Shown piece by piece: positions 1-9,017 of a DNA stretch of 64,000 nt. A model generated the notes under the pieces. The model was given only the letters and a program-made list of their open reading frames with translations. It did not search any database and was not told the DNA's origin. The stretch is from positions 3,410,001-3,474,000 of the forward strand of contig NZ_CP027732.1 in NCBI RefSeq assembly GCF_003852235.1, in the 5' to 3' direction. The position numbers and the translations under genes were made by a program. The DNA is from Pseudomonas sp. R4-35-07 (GTDB lineage Bacteria; Pseudomonadota; Gammaproteobacteria; Pseudomonadales; Pseudomonadaceae). Position 1 is the stretch's first letter; each line of letters begins with the position of its first letter.

Positions 1-298
1 TGGTGACGCTGGGCAGCGGGTTGAAGTGCATCGCGCCGACCCAGAAGCCGCCGCAGAAGGAATCGAACAGCAGGTTGCGACGCTCACTGCGCAGGGTATG
101 AGCGGCACGCAAAGACGCTTGGAACGCCAGGTGCGGCCAGATAAACGCGTTGATCAGCATCCAGGCCCACACCCATGGGGACGGGTTCAGCGGATACATG
201 CCGAACGCCACGCAAACAAAGCCGAGCGCCAGCCCCAGGAGGCGCGATTTGTACAAGCGCGAAGCGAGCGGAAGTCCATTTCCTCCGACGGCTGCCAT
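1..298 (-). CDS. MASE2-domain diguanylate cyclase, N-terminal part (cut by window edge)
   Basis: Reading leftwards from an ATG at 298, the first 99 codons give a basic N-terminus followed by hydrophobic helices with the MASE2 pattern: SRLYKSRLLGLALGFVC, then WVWAWMLINAFIWPHLAFQA, then ERRNLLFDSFCGGFW. MASE2 is a membrane sensor module that in AdrA/DgcC-type enzymes precedes a GGDEF domain making cyclic di-GMP. The GGDEF part would lie beyond the left edge and is not seen, so the catalytic call rests on the usual pairing of this sensor. The start is the first ATG; its Shine-Dalgarno is weak. Confidence 0.75.
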   Translation of the reverse strand, partial: MAAVGGNGLPLASRLYKSRLLGLALGFVCVAFGMYPLNPSPWVWAWMLINAFIWPHLAFQASLRAAHTLRSERRNLLFDSFCGGFWVGAMHFNPLPSVT

Positions 299-379
299 GA
301 TGGGGGGGTAATCCTGGGTGAGTCCCTGGAGTCTATCAGGGCGACGGCAAATCGCCACTACTGCTTACAGGCTGATACT

Positions 380-1012
380 TCAGTGCGAAAACCCGCGCGC
401 CAGCATCAATGCCACGCCGAGCAACATTATTGCCGTGATCCGCTGCAACATCACGCGCCGCTTGGGGTTTTCCAGCAGGTGTTTGATGCGCTGGCCGAAA
501 TAGCAGTACAGGCATCCACTGGCAAATTGCAGCAACAGGAAGGTCAAGCCGAGGATCGCGATATCCGCCGCCGAGCTGTGCTCCCCGGCCCCGGCGAACT
601 GCGGGAAGACGGCGCTGAACATGATGATGGTCTTGGGGTTGGAAAAGCCGGTCAATAAGCCCTTGCCGAACAGGCTGCGCGAGCCCTCCACGGCGCCGGC
701 CTTGTCGATCGACACGCCGCTGCTGGTCCACTGCTTGTACGCCAGGTAAAGAATATAGGCCACGCCAACAAACTGGATGGCCTGGGTAATCGCGAGGTTG
801 CCCTTGATCAGCTCGGAAAAGCCCACGGCGAAGATCAGGATAGAAATCAGGTACGACACACTGGCGCCGATCTGCGCCGGGATCGAACTGCGCAGGCCGT
901 CCTTCAGGCCCAGGCTCAATAACAACAGGGTCATGGGGCCGGGACTGAAGGTCATGGTCGCGCAAAACAACAGGAAGTAGAGAAACGAAGACAGCGTTAA
1001 CGCACTTGTCAT
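380..1012 (-). CDS. LysE/RhtB-family amino-acid exporter
   Basis: 210 residues with about six membrane segments. The family signature FSPGPMTLLLLSLGLKDG lies near the N-terminus and GLLTGFSNPKTIIMFSAVFP in the middle, as in LysE/RhtB exporters, which move amino acids or similar small amphiphilic metabolites out of the cell. The ATG at 1012 (MTSALT) is preferred over an upstream start that only adds a non-hydrophobic arginine-rich stretch. It is the last gene of a same-strand set with the TIM-barrel protein (54 bp gap) and a rubredoxin, so its natural cargo may be the product or substrate of that pathway. The substrate cannot be read from sequence. Confidence 0.85.
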   Translation of the reverse strand: MTSALTLSSFLYFLLFCATMTFSPGPMTLLLLSLGLKDGLRSSIPAQIGASVSYLISILIFAVGFSELIKGNLAITQAIQFVGVAYILYLAYKQWTSSGVSIDKAGAVEGSRSLFGKGLLTGFSNPKTIIMFSAVFPQFAGAGEHSSAADIAILGLTFLLLQFASGCLYCYFGQRIKHLLENPKRRVMLQRITAIMLLGVALMLARGFSH

Positions 1013-1065
1013 GGTCAGGGACCTTGAATGGGGCGCACGCCGCACGCGTGCGCCCATGGTTTACA

Positions 1066-1935
1066 TCAGGCGACCGCGATTTCGGTCGTCAGCGATTCGC
1101 GGTACATCAAGGCCAGGTCAGCCAGGGCGGCCTTGGCGGTCTGGTTGCGGGTTTCGAATGCCACCAGGCCTTTCCAGTTGGTTTCGACGATGGCCTGCAT
1201 CACGTCGGCGTAGTCGCAGTTGCCGTCGTGAATGCCGAAATGCTGGTCTTGCACGCCGTTGTTGTTGCTGAAGGAGATGCCCTTGATCACGTGGTGATAC
1301 TTGCGCACCACCGCCGCCGGCAGGCCGTTCTCGATATTGGCGTGGCCGGCATCGAGGAAGAAGTACACATTGTCATGGGCTTGCAGGCGCTCGAACACAA
1401 AAGCGTATTCCGCCTCCTGGGTGAAGATGTAGTGGAACGGGCGATAGTTGACGTAGTTGGACAGGTTTTCCAGGTAGATGTCCGTGCCCTGGGTCGCGGC
1501 GTAAGCGGCCAGTTCCTGGACTGACTTGAGGTAATGTTCCAGGGCAACTTTCTTGGCCTTGAGCACCATCTTCGGTTCGACGATGCAGCCACCGTGAATG
1601 ATCAGCGGCGCGCCCAGGCGACTGGCGATATCGATTTCTTGCTTGACGTAGGCCACCGCCGCCACGCGGAACGCCTCAACGTCACTGGCCAGCGGCGCCT
1701 TGAAGTTGCCGTGGAAGACCGGCTTGACGCCGCTGGCGGCGATTTGCGCGCGCAGGCTTTCGATGCGCGCCTCGGTCCAGTCATCGACCATTTCGCCGAA
1801 CAGGCTGCCGTCGACATACCAGTGGGTGCACTGCCCTTCGATGGCGGCTTGCAGGCCCTGTTCAGCGTCCAGGTACTTCTGGTGGGCCACACCGGTACAG
1901 AACGGCACGGCAGAGTTGATCAGTTTGCTTTCCAT
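1066..1935 (-). CDS. Sugar-phosphate isomerase/epimerase-like TIM-barrel metalloenzyme (AP endonuclease 2 family)
   Basis: 289 residues, the full length of a xylose-isomerase-like TIM barrel. Candidate metal ligands sit where this fold places them: HG at 75-76, HGG at 114-116, LEN around E156, DAGHA with D195 and H198, QHFGIHD with H232-H236-D237, and FE at 260-261. Family members bind divalent metals and isomerise sugars, open DNA or act in natural-product pathways, so the fold does not fix the substrate. It lies between rubredoxin (27 bp upstream) and a LysE exporter and opposite a MocR regulator, which favours a role in a small amine or amino-acid pathway over sugar catabolism. That role is inference. 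Confidence 0.75.
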   Translation of the reverse strand: MESKLINSAVPFCTGVAHQKYLDAEQGLQAAIEGQCTHWYVDGSLFGEMVDDWTEARIESLRAQIAASGVKPVFHGNFKAPLASDVEAFRVAAVAYVKQEIDIASRLGAPLIIHGGCIVEPKMVLKAKKVALEHYLKSVQELAAYAATQGTDIYLENLSNYVNYRPFHYIFTQEAEYAFVFERLQAHDNVYFFLDAGHANIENGLPAAVVRKYHHVIKGISFSNNNGVQDQHFGIHDGNCDYADVMQAIVETNWKGLVAFETRNQTAKAALADLALMYRESLTTEIAVA

Positions 1936-1962
1936 GGAGCGATTCCTTTCGTTGATGGAGGG

Positions 1963-2145
1963 TCAGGCGTGTGAAGGGTCAGCGAGTTCGATGGCCATGA
2001 AATCGGCCTTGGTCACGCCGCAATCCGGGCATGTCCAGTCTTCAGGCACCTCTTCCCAAGGGGTGCCTGCGGGTATTCCATCCTCCGGAATGCCCAAGGC
2101 TTCTACGTACATAAAACCGCAGGGTGTGCACATATAAGTCTTCAT
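1963..2145 (-). CDS. Rubredoxin
   Basis: 60 residues. Two Cys pairs (C6-x2-C9 and C39-x2-C42) in the contexts YMCTPCGFMY and DWTCPDCGV form the standard Fe(Cys)4 site, and the intervening PEDGIPAGTPWEEVPEDW is classical rubredoxin. It is a cytosolic one-electron carrier. No rubredoxin reductase or alkane hydroxylase lies nearby; instead it heads an operon with a TIM-barrel enzyme and an exporter, suggesting it feeds electrons to, or acts with, that enzyme. The Shine-Dalgarno before the ATG is poor. Confidence 0.92.
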   Translation of the reverse strand: MKTYMCTPCGFMYVEALGIPEDGIPAGTPWEEVPEDWTCPDCGVTKADFMAIELADPSHA

Positions 2146-2269
2146 GAGAATGCAAAATCCATTGCTCGGGAGTAGGAAATTCCGCCAATTCCTGGCGAGA
2201 TGGCGCGCAGTCTAGGGGAATGGCATTGCGCCAGGCAGGTAAAGTGATGCCTAATCCGGCCTGACTTCA

Positions 2270-2285
2270 CCGGTAAAAGTACCGG
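2270..2285. promoter_or_regulatory. Inverted repeat CCGGTA-N4-TACCGG, candidate MocR operator
   Basis: A perfect 6-bp inverted repeat with a 4-bp spacer lies just before the AAAAGGAC ribosome binding site of the MocR gene; it also reads as two direct ACCGGYAAA units 12 bp apart (2269 and 2281). MocR proteins often bind paired repeats in the divergent promoter region they control. Assignment is by position only. Confidence 0.4.
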
Positions 2286-2303
2286 CAAACAAAAGGACGC
2301 TTC

Positions 2304-3716
2304 ATGTTGGTATCCGCCATCGCTTTCGTGGAAGGCACACCCAAGGTCCAGCAGATCGTGGAGGCCTTCAGCCAGGCCATCGAGGCCGGTGAATGGGCGC
2401 CCGGCAGCAAGTTGCCGTCGGTGCGGGCGTTGACCGAAATCCTCGGCGTCAGCAAATTCACCCTCAATGAGGCCCTGGACCGCCTGCGCGGGCGCAACCT
2501 GCTCACCTCCCGCCAGGGCCGTGGCTATTTCGTTGCGATGGACAATGCGCGCCCGGCGTCGGTGACCTGGGTCGACCTGCTGCCCCAGGACCTGCTCAGC
2601 GTGTTGCGCCGCCCCTTGGCCACCGCCAGTGGCGAGCTGCGCCCCGGCGGCGGGCACTTGCCGGAAGCATGGTTGAATGGCGAAGCAATCCGCCAGGCCA
2701 TGCGCAGCGTGGTGCGCGCGCCGTCGCTGCGCATCGCCGGGCTCGGCACTCCGGCCGGGCTGTTGCCGTTGCGCCAGGCGCTGCAACAGAAACTGCACGG
2801 CGAGGGCCTGTCGGTGCCGGTGGAACAGATCATCACCACGCCCAACACCGTGCAAGGCCTGGACATGCTCATGCGCCTGCTGGTGCGTCCCGGCGACACG
2901 GTGCTGCTGGACGCGCCGTGCTACTTCAACTTCCACGCCAACCTGGCCCTGCATGGGGTCAAGGTGGTGACCCTGGAACGACGCCCCGACGGCTTCGACT
3001 TCACCGCCTTGGAACACCTGCTGGCCGAACACCGGCCCAGCCTGTACCTGACCACCAGCGTCTTGCATAACCCCACCGGCCATTCCTTCAGCCCCAGCCA
3101 GGCGTTTCGCCTGCTGCAACTGACCCAGCACTACCACTGCCATATCGTCGAGGATGACCTCTACGGCGACCTGCACCCCAATCCGCCGCCACGCCTGGCC
3201 GCCGTCGCCGGGCTGGATCAGGTCACCTACCTGTCGGGGTTCTCCAAGATCCTCAGCGCCAACGCCCGCGTCAGTTACGTGGTGGCCGCGCCGCAGCTGG
3301 CCGCCAACCTGACCAATATGAAATTGATGAGCGGCGGCGTGACCTCGGAGCTGTTCGAGCAGATCGTGTACCGCATGCTCAGTGAGGGCAGCTATGCCAA
3401 GCACCGCAAGCGCATGGTCCAGCGCCTGATGGAAGCCGGTGGGCGCGTCGAGCAGTGGCTCAAGCGCTGCGGTTGCGAACTGCCAATGGCGTTTGAAGGC
3501 GGCATGTTTATCTGGGCGCGCCTGCCGACCGGCGTCAACGCCGAGCTGCTGGCCCAGGAAGCCTTGAAGCGCAGCATGGTGCTGGCGCCCGGCACACTGT
3601 TCGGCTACGACCCGGCGCATCGCGACCTGATGCGGTTCAATGTGGCCCACAGTGATGAGCCGCGGGTGCAGCGGGTATTCGAGGCGTTGTTGGTGCAGGC
3701 GGTACGGGCAGCTTGA
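2304..3716 (+). CDS. MocR-type GntR regulator with PLP aminotransferase-like domain
   Basis: 470 residues. Residues 10-75 are a GntR winged helix (GEWAPGSKLPSVRALTEILG ... LLTSRQGRGYF). From about 105 onward it is a fold-type-I aminotransferase domain with NPTGHSFS, VEDDLYGDL and the PLP lysine at K315 in SGFSKILSAN. MocR proteins sense PLP-linked amines or amino acids and usually control a divergent operon, here rubredoxin / TIM barrel / LysE. AAAAGGAC is placed correctly before the ATG. The ligand is unknown; a degenerate enzymatic activity cannot be excluded. Confidence 0.9.
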   Translation: MLVSAIAFVEGTPKVQQIVEAFSQAIEAGEWAPGSKLPSVRALTEILGVSKFTLNEALDRLRGRNLLTSRQGRGYFVAMDNARPASVTWVDLLPQDLLSVLRRPLATASGELRPGGGHLPEAWLNGEAIRQAMRSVVRAPSLRIAGLGTPAGLLPLRQALQQKLHGEGLSVPVEQIITTPNTVQGLDMLMRLLVRPGDTVLLDAPCYFNFHANLALHGVKVVTLERRPDGFDFTALEHLLAEHRPSLYLTTSVLHNPTGHSFSPSQAFRLLQLTQHYHCHIVEDDLYGDLHPNPPPRLAAVAGLDQVTYLSGFSKILSANARVSYVVAAPQLAANLTNMKLMSGGVTSELFEQIVYRMLSEGSYAKHRKRMVQRLMEAGGRVEQWLKRCGCELPMAFEGGMFIWARLPTGVNAELLAQEALKRSMVLAPGTLFGYDPAHRDLMRFNVAHSDEPRVQRVFEALLVQAVRAA

Positions 3717-3728
3717 GTGGCGGTGCCG

Positions 3729-4199
3729 TCACCCCGGCAACGGCATTACCCGCAACGGCCGCACCGACTTGTAGGAAAAGCTCGAATAAATTTCTTTCAC
3801 ACAGGGCAGGGTCTGCAGAACTTCCCTGGCGAATTCGCCAAATGACTCCAGGTCCTTGGCCACCACTTCCAGCAGGAAGTCATAGCGCCCCGACACGTTA
3901 TGGCAGGCCACAATCTCTGGAATCGCCAACAGCCGCTGCTCGAACGCCCGGGCGATTTCCTGGGTGTGGCTTTCCATCATGATGCTGACGAAGGCGGTCA
4001 CCCCATAGCCCAGGGCCTTGGGGGACAGGATCGCCTGGTAACCGCTGATCACCCCGCTCTCTTCCAGGTTGCGCACCCGTCGCCAGCACGGCGACGTGGT
4101 CAGGGCAACGCGCTCGGCGAGTTCGGCCACGGTCAGGCGGGCGTTGCTCTGCAACGCGTTTAAAAGGGCTTTATCGGTGCGGTCCAGGCTGACAGGCAT
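3729..4199 (-). CDS. Lrp/AsnC-family regulator, probable controller of methionine gamma-lyase (MdeR-like)
   Basis: 156 residues: an N-terminal helix-turn-helix (LDRTDKALLNALQSNARLTV ... TTSPCWRRVRNLEESGVI) and a RAM ligand-binding domain with SGRYDFLLEVV. It is divergent from methionine gamma-lyase with a 123-bp shared intergenic region, the layout of mdeR/mdeA in P. putida, where an Lrp-family activator drives the lyase gene. The specific MdeR role is inferred from this neighbourhood. Confidence 0.85.
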   Translation of the reverse strand: MPVSLDRTDKALLNALQSNARLTVAELAERVALTTSPCWRRVRNLEESGVISGYQAILSPKALGYGVTAFVSIMMESHTQEIARAFEQRLLAIPEIVACHNVSGRYDFLLEVVAKDLESFGEFAREVLQTLPCVKEIYSSFSYKSVRPLRVMPLPG

Positions 4200-4322
4200 A
4201 ACGTGCCTCTATTCATTGTTTTTATCGGGTTTTCATCCATGAACGCCGGCGTTTCGAGGCATTTTTGCAACGTTCAACTGTGGTTATGAGCATAGCATTG
4301 TAGGAAATAAGGAGCGCCTGAC

Positions 4323-5564
4323 ATGAACAATAAACACCCTGCGTTCGGTTTTTCTACCCGCGCGATTCACCACGGTTACGACCCCAAGGACTATCACGGC
4401 GCCCTGGTACCGCCGATCTACCTGTCGGCCACTTTCGCTTTTCCGACCGCCGAGTACGGCGCGGCCTGCTTTGCCGGGGAGGCCTCCGGTCACTTCTATA
4501 CGCGCATTTCCAACCCGACCCTGGCCCTGCTGGAGTCGCGTATGGCCGCCCTGGAAAACGGCGAGGCGGCCGTGGCGTTCAGTTCCGGGATGGGCGCGAT
4601 TGCTGCGACGTTCTGGACCCTGCTGCGCCCAGGCGACGAAGTGATCGTCAGCCAGACGCTGTACGGCTGCACCTTCGCCCTGCTGCAGGGCATCGGCGAG
4701 TTCGGCATCAAGGTGCGCCATGTCGACCTCACCGACCTGGCCGCCCTGCAAGCGGCACTCTGCCCCGCAACCCGCATGATCTACTGCGAGACCCCGGCCA
4801 ATCCCACCCTGCGCCTGGTGGACATCGCCGCGGTGGCCCGGCTCGCCCACCAACAACCGAATGTCACCGTGGTAGTCGATAACACCTATTGCACGCCCTA
4901 CCTGCAACGGCCCCTGGAGCTGGGCGCCGATGTGGTGGTGCACTCGGCCACCAAGTACCTCAGCGGGCATGGCGACATCACCGCAGGCATTGCGGTGAGC
5001 AGTCACGCGATAGCGCAACGCATCCGCCTGCAAGGGCTCAAGGACTTGACCGGCGCGGTGATGTCGCCGCAGGACGCCGCCTTGCTGATGCGCGGTCTCA
5101 AGACCCTCGCCCTGCGCATGGACCGCCATTGCAGCAACGCCCAGGCCGTGGCCGAAGCCTTGCAGGCGCATCCCGCCGTGCAATGGGTAACCTACCCTGG
5201 GCTGGCGTCCTTCCCACAATACGAACTGGCTGCGCGGCAAATGAAGCAATCCGGCGGCATGATTGCCTTTGAGCTCAAAGGCGGGATCGATACCGGGCGG
5301 CGCTTCATGAACGCGCTCAAGCTGTTTACCCGCGCGGTCAGCTTGGGCGACGCCGAATCACTGGCCCAGCACCCGGCCAGCATGACCCACTCCACCTACA
5401 CCCCCGAGGAACGCGCGCAACACGGCATCAGCGAAGGCCTGGTGCGCTTGTCGGTGGGGCTTGAGGACGTCGCCGACCTGTTGGCGGATGTGCAACAGGC
5501 ACTGGGCAAGTGTGCCCGTGCGGTTGCGCGTCCAACGTTGCTGGCCGCGCACGCGGGGAAATAA
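4323..5564 (+). CDS. megL: L-methionine gamma-lyase
   Basis: 413 residues, a Cys/Met-metabolism PLP enzyme (fold type I). It keeps the residues that mark methionine gamma-lyase of P. putida at the same numbers: Y59 and R61 (FYTRISNPT), Y114 and C116 (TLYGCTF), PLP lysine K211 ([11 protein letters not shown]), and K240-D241 (GLKDLTG). C116 in particular distinguishes it from cystathionine lyases and synthases. It cleaves methionine to methanethiol, 2-oxobutyrate and ammonia in the cytosol. The strong AAGGAG supports the start. About 15 residues extend beyond the usual C-terminus. In P. putida a 2-oxobutyrate dehydrogenase gene (mdeB) follows; here aqpZ lies convergently instead. Confidence 0.93.
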   Translation: MNNKHPAFGFSTRAIHHGYDPKDYHGALVPPIYLSATFAFPTAEYGAACFAGEASGHFYTRISNPTLALLESRMAALENGEAAVAFSSGMGAIAATFWTLLRPGDEVIVSQTLYGCTFALLQGIGEFGIKVRHVDLTDLAALQAALCPATRMIYCETPANPTLRLVDIAAVARLAHQQPNVTVVVDNTYCTPYLQRPLELGADVVVHSATKYLSGHGDITAGIAVSSHAIAQRIRLQGLKDLTGAVMSPQDAALLMRGLKTLALRMDRHCSNAQAVAEALQAHPAVQWVTYPGLASFPQYELAARQMKQSGGMIAFELKGGIDTGRRFMNALKLFTRAVSLGDAESLAQHPASMTHSTYTPEERAQHGISEGLVRLSVGLEDVADLLADVQQALGKCARAVARPTLLAAHAGK

Positions 5565-5606
5565 CCGTCGGGCTGTGGTAACGGGCTATAAGGAGCCCCA
5601 GGCACA

Positions 5607-6311
5607 TCAATCCGGATCGCGTTCATCCAACGCACGCGCCGCCAGCGCCCCCATCACCCCGCCTGCGATTGGCGCCAGCCAGAACAACCAGAGCTGTGAC
5701 AGGTAGTGCGCCCCGGCAAACAACGCCGGCCCGGTGCTTCGCGCAGGGTTGACCGACGTGTTGGTCACCGGGATCAGCACCAGGTGGATCAAGGTCAACG
5801 CCAGGCCGATGGCGATGGGTGCAAAGCCGGCCACTGCCCCCGGCGCCGTGACGCGCATGATGATCAACACAAAAAAGAACGTGGCGATCAGCTCGGCCAA
5901 CGCAGCGGACTTCACGTCGAAGTGCCCGGGACTCAGCGGGCCATAACCGTTGGCGGCAAAACCGCCGAGTTCAAAACCGGGCTGGCCGTTGGCGATCAAG
6001 TACAGTGCTGCGGCCGCCAGAATTGCGCCAATCACCTGCGCCGCGATGTAAGGCAACACATCAGCACCGCAAACCCGACGCCCCGCCCATAAGCCAATGG
6101 TCACCGCCGGGTTGAAATGCCCGCCGGAAATACCGCCCACTGCATACGCCATGGTCAACACGGTAAGACCAAACGCCAGCGACACCCCTGCAAAACCAAT
6201 ACCCAACTCTGGAAACGCCGCCGCCAGAATGGCACTGCCACATCCGCAGAAGGTCAGCCAGAAGGTCCCCAAAAGCTCCGCGATCAAACGCTTTTGCACA
6301 CTCGATTCCAT
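5607..6311 (-). CDS. aqpZ: Aquaporin Z water channel
   Basis: 234 residues with six membrane helices and two half-helices carrying the NPA boxes: [11 protein letters not shown] around residue 65 and [12 protein letters not shown] around 187. The N-terminal [20 protein letters not shown] is typical of AqpZ. R190, just after the second NPA, belongs to the selectivity filter. Length and spacing fit the water-specific class rather than the longer glycerol facilitators. It is monocistronic and convergent with megL. Confidence 0.93.
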   Translation of the reverse strand: MESSVQKRLIAELLGTFWLTFCGCGSAILAAAFPELGIGFAGVSLAFGLTVLTMAYAVGGISGGHFNPAVTIGLWAGRRVCGADVLPYIAAQVIGAILAAAALYLIANGQPGFELGGFAANGYGPLSPGHFDVKSAALAELIATFFFVLIIMRVTAPGAVAGFAPIAIGLALTLIHLVLIPVTNTSVNPARSTGPALFAGAHYLSQLWLFWLAPIAGGVMGALAARALDERDPD

Positions 6312-6398
6312 TGCCGTTCATGCCGTCACCACGGGAGGTGGGCGGTCCCGCGAGACGGTAGCAATGGGCATTGATGGATCCTGTAGGAATTGTCCGGT

Positions 6399-6585
6399 TT
6401 TGTGTGGGAGGGGGCTTGCCCTAATGCCAGTCAGTTAAGCGTACACCACCGTCTGTAGGAGCGAGCTTGCTCGCGAAAAACTCACAGGCACCGCGTTTAT
6501 TCAGGAAGCACGCGTTATCGTTGACGTTTTTCGCGAGCAAGCTCGCTCCTACAAAAAGCCTTGACTGACTGGAATTAGCCCAAGG
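6399..6585. repeat. Composite repeat: half REP plus REPIN nested inside a second inverted repeat
   Basis: Between aqpZ and sotB. At 6403-6420 there is a truncated REP of the GTGGGAGGGGGCTTGCC type. It runs into CTAATGCCAGTCAGTTAAG (6421-6439), whose near-perfect complement lies on the far side at about 6561-6580. Between these arms sits a complete REPIN of the second type (6454-6553): TGTAGGAGCGAGCTTGCTCG, a spacer, then its inverted copy. The whole block can fold as a nested hairpin. No coding potential was seen. Confidence 0.85.
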
Positions 6586-6605
6586 CCGCCCTCTATTTTT
6601 CCCGT

Positions 6606-7790
6606 TCAGCTTTGCACCACACCCGTCCCAAACCGCCGAATCGCCAGGCAATACCCCACCAACCCCAGCGCCGCCAGCAACCCGCCCGCCGCGCCGATCC
6701 AGGCGAAGCCGAAGTGGCTGCCGACCCAACTGCCCATCAGCGCGCCGCCGCCGATGCCGATGTTGTAGATGCCGGAAAACATCGCCATCGCCACGTCCGT
6801 GGCGTCCGGCGCGAGCACCAGTACCTTGGACTGCATCGCCAGGCCGAAGCCCATGATCGCCATGCCCCAGAACACGCTCAGCACCACCAGGTAGGATTGG
6901 GCGCCGCTCAACGGCAGCATCAGCGCCAGGCAGGCCGCGAGCAGGAACACGCAGCTGATCACGAACACATGCGGATTGAACCGATGCACCAGGCTGAACA
7001 GCAGCGAGCCGATGATGCCGGCACCGCCGAACACCAGCAGGATCAGGGTGACCGCACTGCCGCCCAGGCCGGCGACACCTTCGACGAAGGGTTCGATGTA
7101 GCTGTAGGCGGTGAATTGTGCGGTGACGGTCATCGCGGTCAGCACGTAGAGCGCCACCAATGCCGGGCGTTTGAACAGCAACGGCAGGCTGCGCAGGGAG
7201 CCGGAGTTCTGGCTCGGCAGCGGCGGCAAGGTGCGCGCCAGCCAGAACACCAGTGCGGCCGCAAACGCGGCGATCACCAGGAAGGTGGTGCGCCAGCCCA
7301 TGGCTTCGCCGAGCAGGCGGCCAAGGGGAATGCCCAGCACCATCGCCAGGGATGTGCCGGTGGCGAGCAGGCCAAGGGCTTGCACCTGCTTGCCCACCGG
7401 TGCCAGGCGTACCGCCAGGGAGGCGGTGATCGACCAGAACAACGCATGGGCCAGGGCGATACCGATGCGGCTGACCATCAGCAGGCCGAAGCTGGTTGCC
7501 ACGCTGGACAGGATATGACTGGCGATAAACAAGCCAAACAACACGATCAGCAACTTGCGCCGTTCGACGTTACGCGTGAGCAGCATCACCGGCAACGATG
7601 TCAGCGACACGATCCACGCGTAGATGGTGAGCATCAGGCCGACGCTGGCCACGGGCATATCAAAGCTGGCGCCGATAGCGCTGAGCAGGCCGACCGGCAC
7701 GAATTCGGTGGTATTGAACACAAATGCGGCCAGCGCCAGGGCGATGACCGGTTGCCAATTGGCTTGAGGGGTTGCGGCTGAAAGGCTCAT
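6606..7790 (-). CDS. sotB: SotB-type sugar efflux MFS transporter
   Basis: 394 residues, 12 predicted membrane segments. The long stretches [69 protein letters not shown] and [16 protein letters not shown] are the diagnostic blocks of E. coli SotB (YdeA), which exports arabinose and IPTG-like sugars across the inner membrane. The ATG at 7790 (MSLSAATPQ) fits the family N-terminus; a longer reading adds a non-membrane leader. It stands alone on its strand. Confidence 0.9.
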   Translation of the reverse strand: MSLSAATPQANWQPVIALALAAFVFNTTEFVPVGLLSAIGASFDMPVASVGLMLTIYAWIVSLTSLPVMLLTRNVERRKLLIVLFGLFIASHILSSVATSFGLLMVSRIGIALAHALFWSITASLAVRLAPVGKQVQALGLLATGTSLAMVLGIPLGRLLGEAMGWRTTFLVIAAFAAALVFWLARTLPPLPSQNSGSLRSLPLLFKRPALVALYVLTAMTVTAQFTAYSYIEPFVEGVAGLGGSAVTLILLVFGGAGIIGSLLFSLVHRFNPHVFVISCVFLLAACLALMLPLSGAQSYLVVLSVFWGMAIMGFGLAMQSKVLVLAPDATDVAMAMFSGIYNIGIGGGALMGSWVGSHFGFAWIGAAGGLLAALGLVGYCLAIRRFGTGVVQS

Positions 7791-7933
7791 TGACGGGCGA
7801 GGTACTCTGACAGTGATCAAACGGCCGCGCAGGGCATGCGGGCCGTTGAACATTCTATAGGTTTCTCGTGCAGCTGTTGGCGCCGATCCTGCGACAATCG
7901 CGCGCAGTCTCAGGGCAACGTATCAAGCCTGAC

Positions 7934-8932
7934 TTACGGATCCACCTGCGTCATCAACTCAGGAATGCTTTCCGGTCGATTCGCATAGCGCTGGGCCAAC
8001 GCCGCGCACACCATCAGCTGGATCTGGTGAAACAGCATCAGCGGCAGGATCAGCACGCCCATGGTCGCCCCGGCGAATAGCACCTGGGCCATGGGCACGC
8101 CGGTGGCCAGGCTTTTCTTCGAACCGCAGAACAGGATGGTGATGCGGTCTTCCTGGTTAAAGCCGAACGCCTTGCCCAACAGCGCGGACGCCACCAGCAC
8201 CAGGGCCAGCAACACGCAGCACGCCACCACCAGCCCGCCCAGTTCCCACAGCGGAATCTGGTGCCAGATGCCTTCGTTGACCGCTTCGCTGAAGGCACCG
8301 TACACCACCAGCAAGATCGAGCCCTGGTCGACGAATTTGAGCCAGGTTTTATTGCGGCCCACCCAGTCGCCGATCCAGCGCCGAGCGATTTGACCGGCGA
8401 CGAACGGCAGCAGCAACTGCACGCTGATCTTCAGGATCGCGTCGACGGTGGAGCCGCCATCGCCGTGCACATCAAGCAGCAGGGTCACCAGCAACGGCGT
8501 CAAGAAGATCCCGAACAGGCTCGAGGCCGCCGCGCTGCAGATCGCCGCCGGGATGTTGCCGCGCGCCAAGGAGGTGAAGGCAATCGCCGATTGCACCGTG
8601 GCCGGCAGCGCGCAGAGATAAAGCATACCCATGTACAGCTCGTTGCCGATCAGCGGTGACAGCAGCGGCTTGAGCGCCAGGCCGAGCAGCGGAAACAGCA
8701 CGAAGGTCAGGCTGAACACCAGCAGGTGCAGACGCCAGTGCCCGGCCCCGGCGACGATGGCCTGGCGTGATAGCTTGGCACCGTGCAGGAAAAACAGCAG
8801 CGCGATGGCGAGGTTGGTGACCCAGCCGAAGGCCACGGCGGTCTGGCCGCTGGCCGGCAGCAAGGAGGCGAGGATCACCGTGGCGATCAGCGTCAGGGTG
8901 AAGTTGTCGGGCAGGAAACGTGGACGGGTCAT
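7934..8932 (-). CDS. Bile acid:sodium symporter-like transporter (SBF-like, YfeH type)
   Basis: 332 residues with about nine to ten membrane helices. The N-terminal LPDNFTLTLIATVILASLLP, the HGAKLSR segment after helix two, CALPATVQSAIAFTSLARGN and FCGSKKSLATGVPMA near the C-terminus are the landmarks of the SBF-like family, distant relatives of bile-acid and arsenite carriers. The ligand in bacteria is mostly unknown. It is divergent from an AraC/cupin regulator 85 bp away, so it may be that regulator's target, by analogy with AraC-type proteins that control a neighbouring transporter. Confidence 0.85.
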   Translation of the reverse strand: MTRPRFLPDNFTLTLIATVILASLLPASGQTAVAFGWVTNLAIALLFFLHGAKLSRQAIVAGAGHWRLHLLVFSLTFVLFPLLGLALKPLLSPLIGNELYMGMLYLCALPATVQSAIAFTSLARGNIPAAICSAAASSLFGIFLTPLLVTLLLDVHGDGGSTVDAILKISVQLLLPFVAGQIARRWIGDWVGRNKTWLKFVDQGSILLVVYGAFSEAVNEGIWHQIPLWELGGLVVACCVLLALVLVASALLGKAFGFNQEDRITILFCGSKKSLATGVPMAQVLFAGATMGVLILPLMLFHQIQLMVCAALAQRYANRPESIPELMTQVDP

Positions 8933-9017
8933 AAGCAAATCTTCCAGGGGTTGCCAAGAGCATCTTGGCGACTCTAACGTAACGACCTGTTACCGACTAA
9001 CGCCAATGAGCCAGTAA

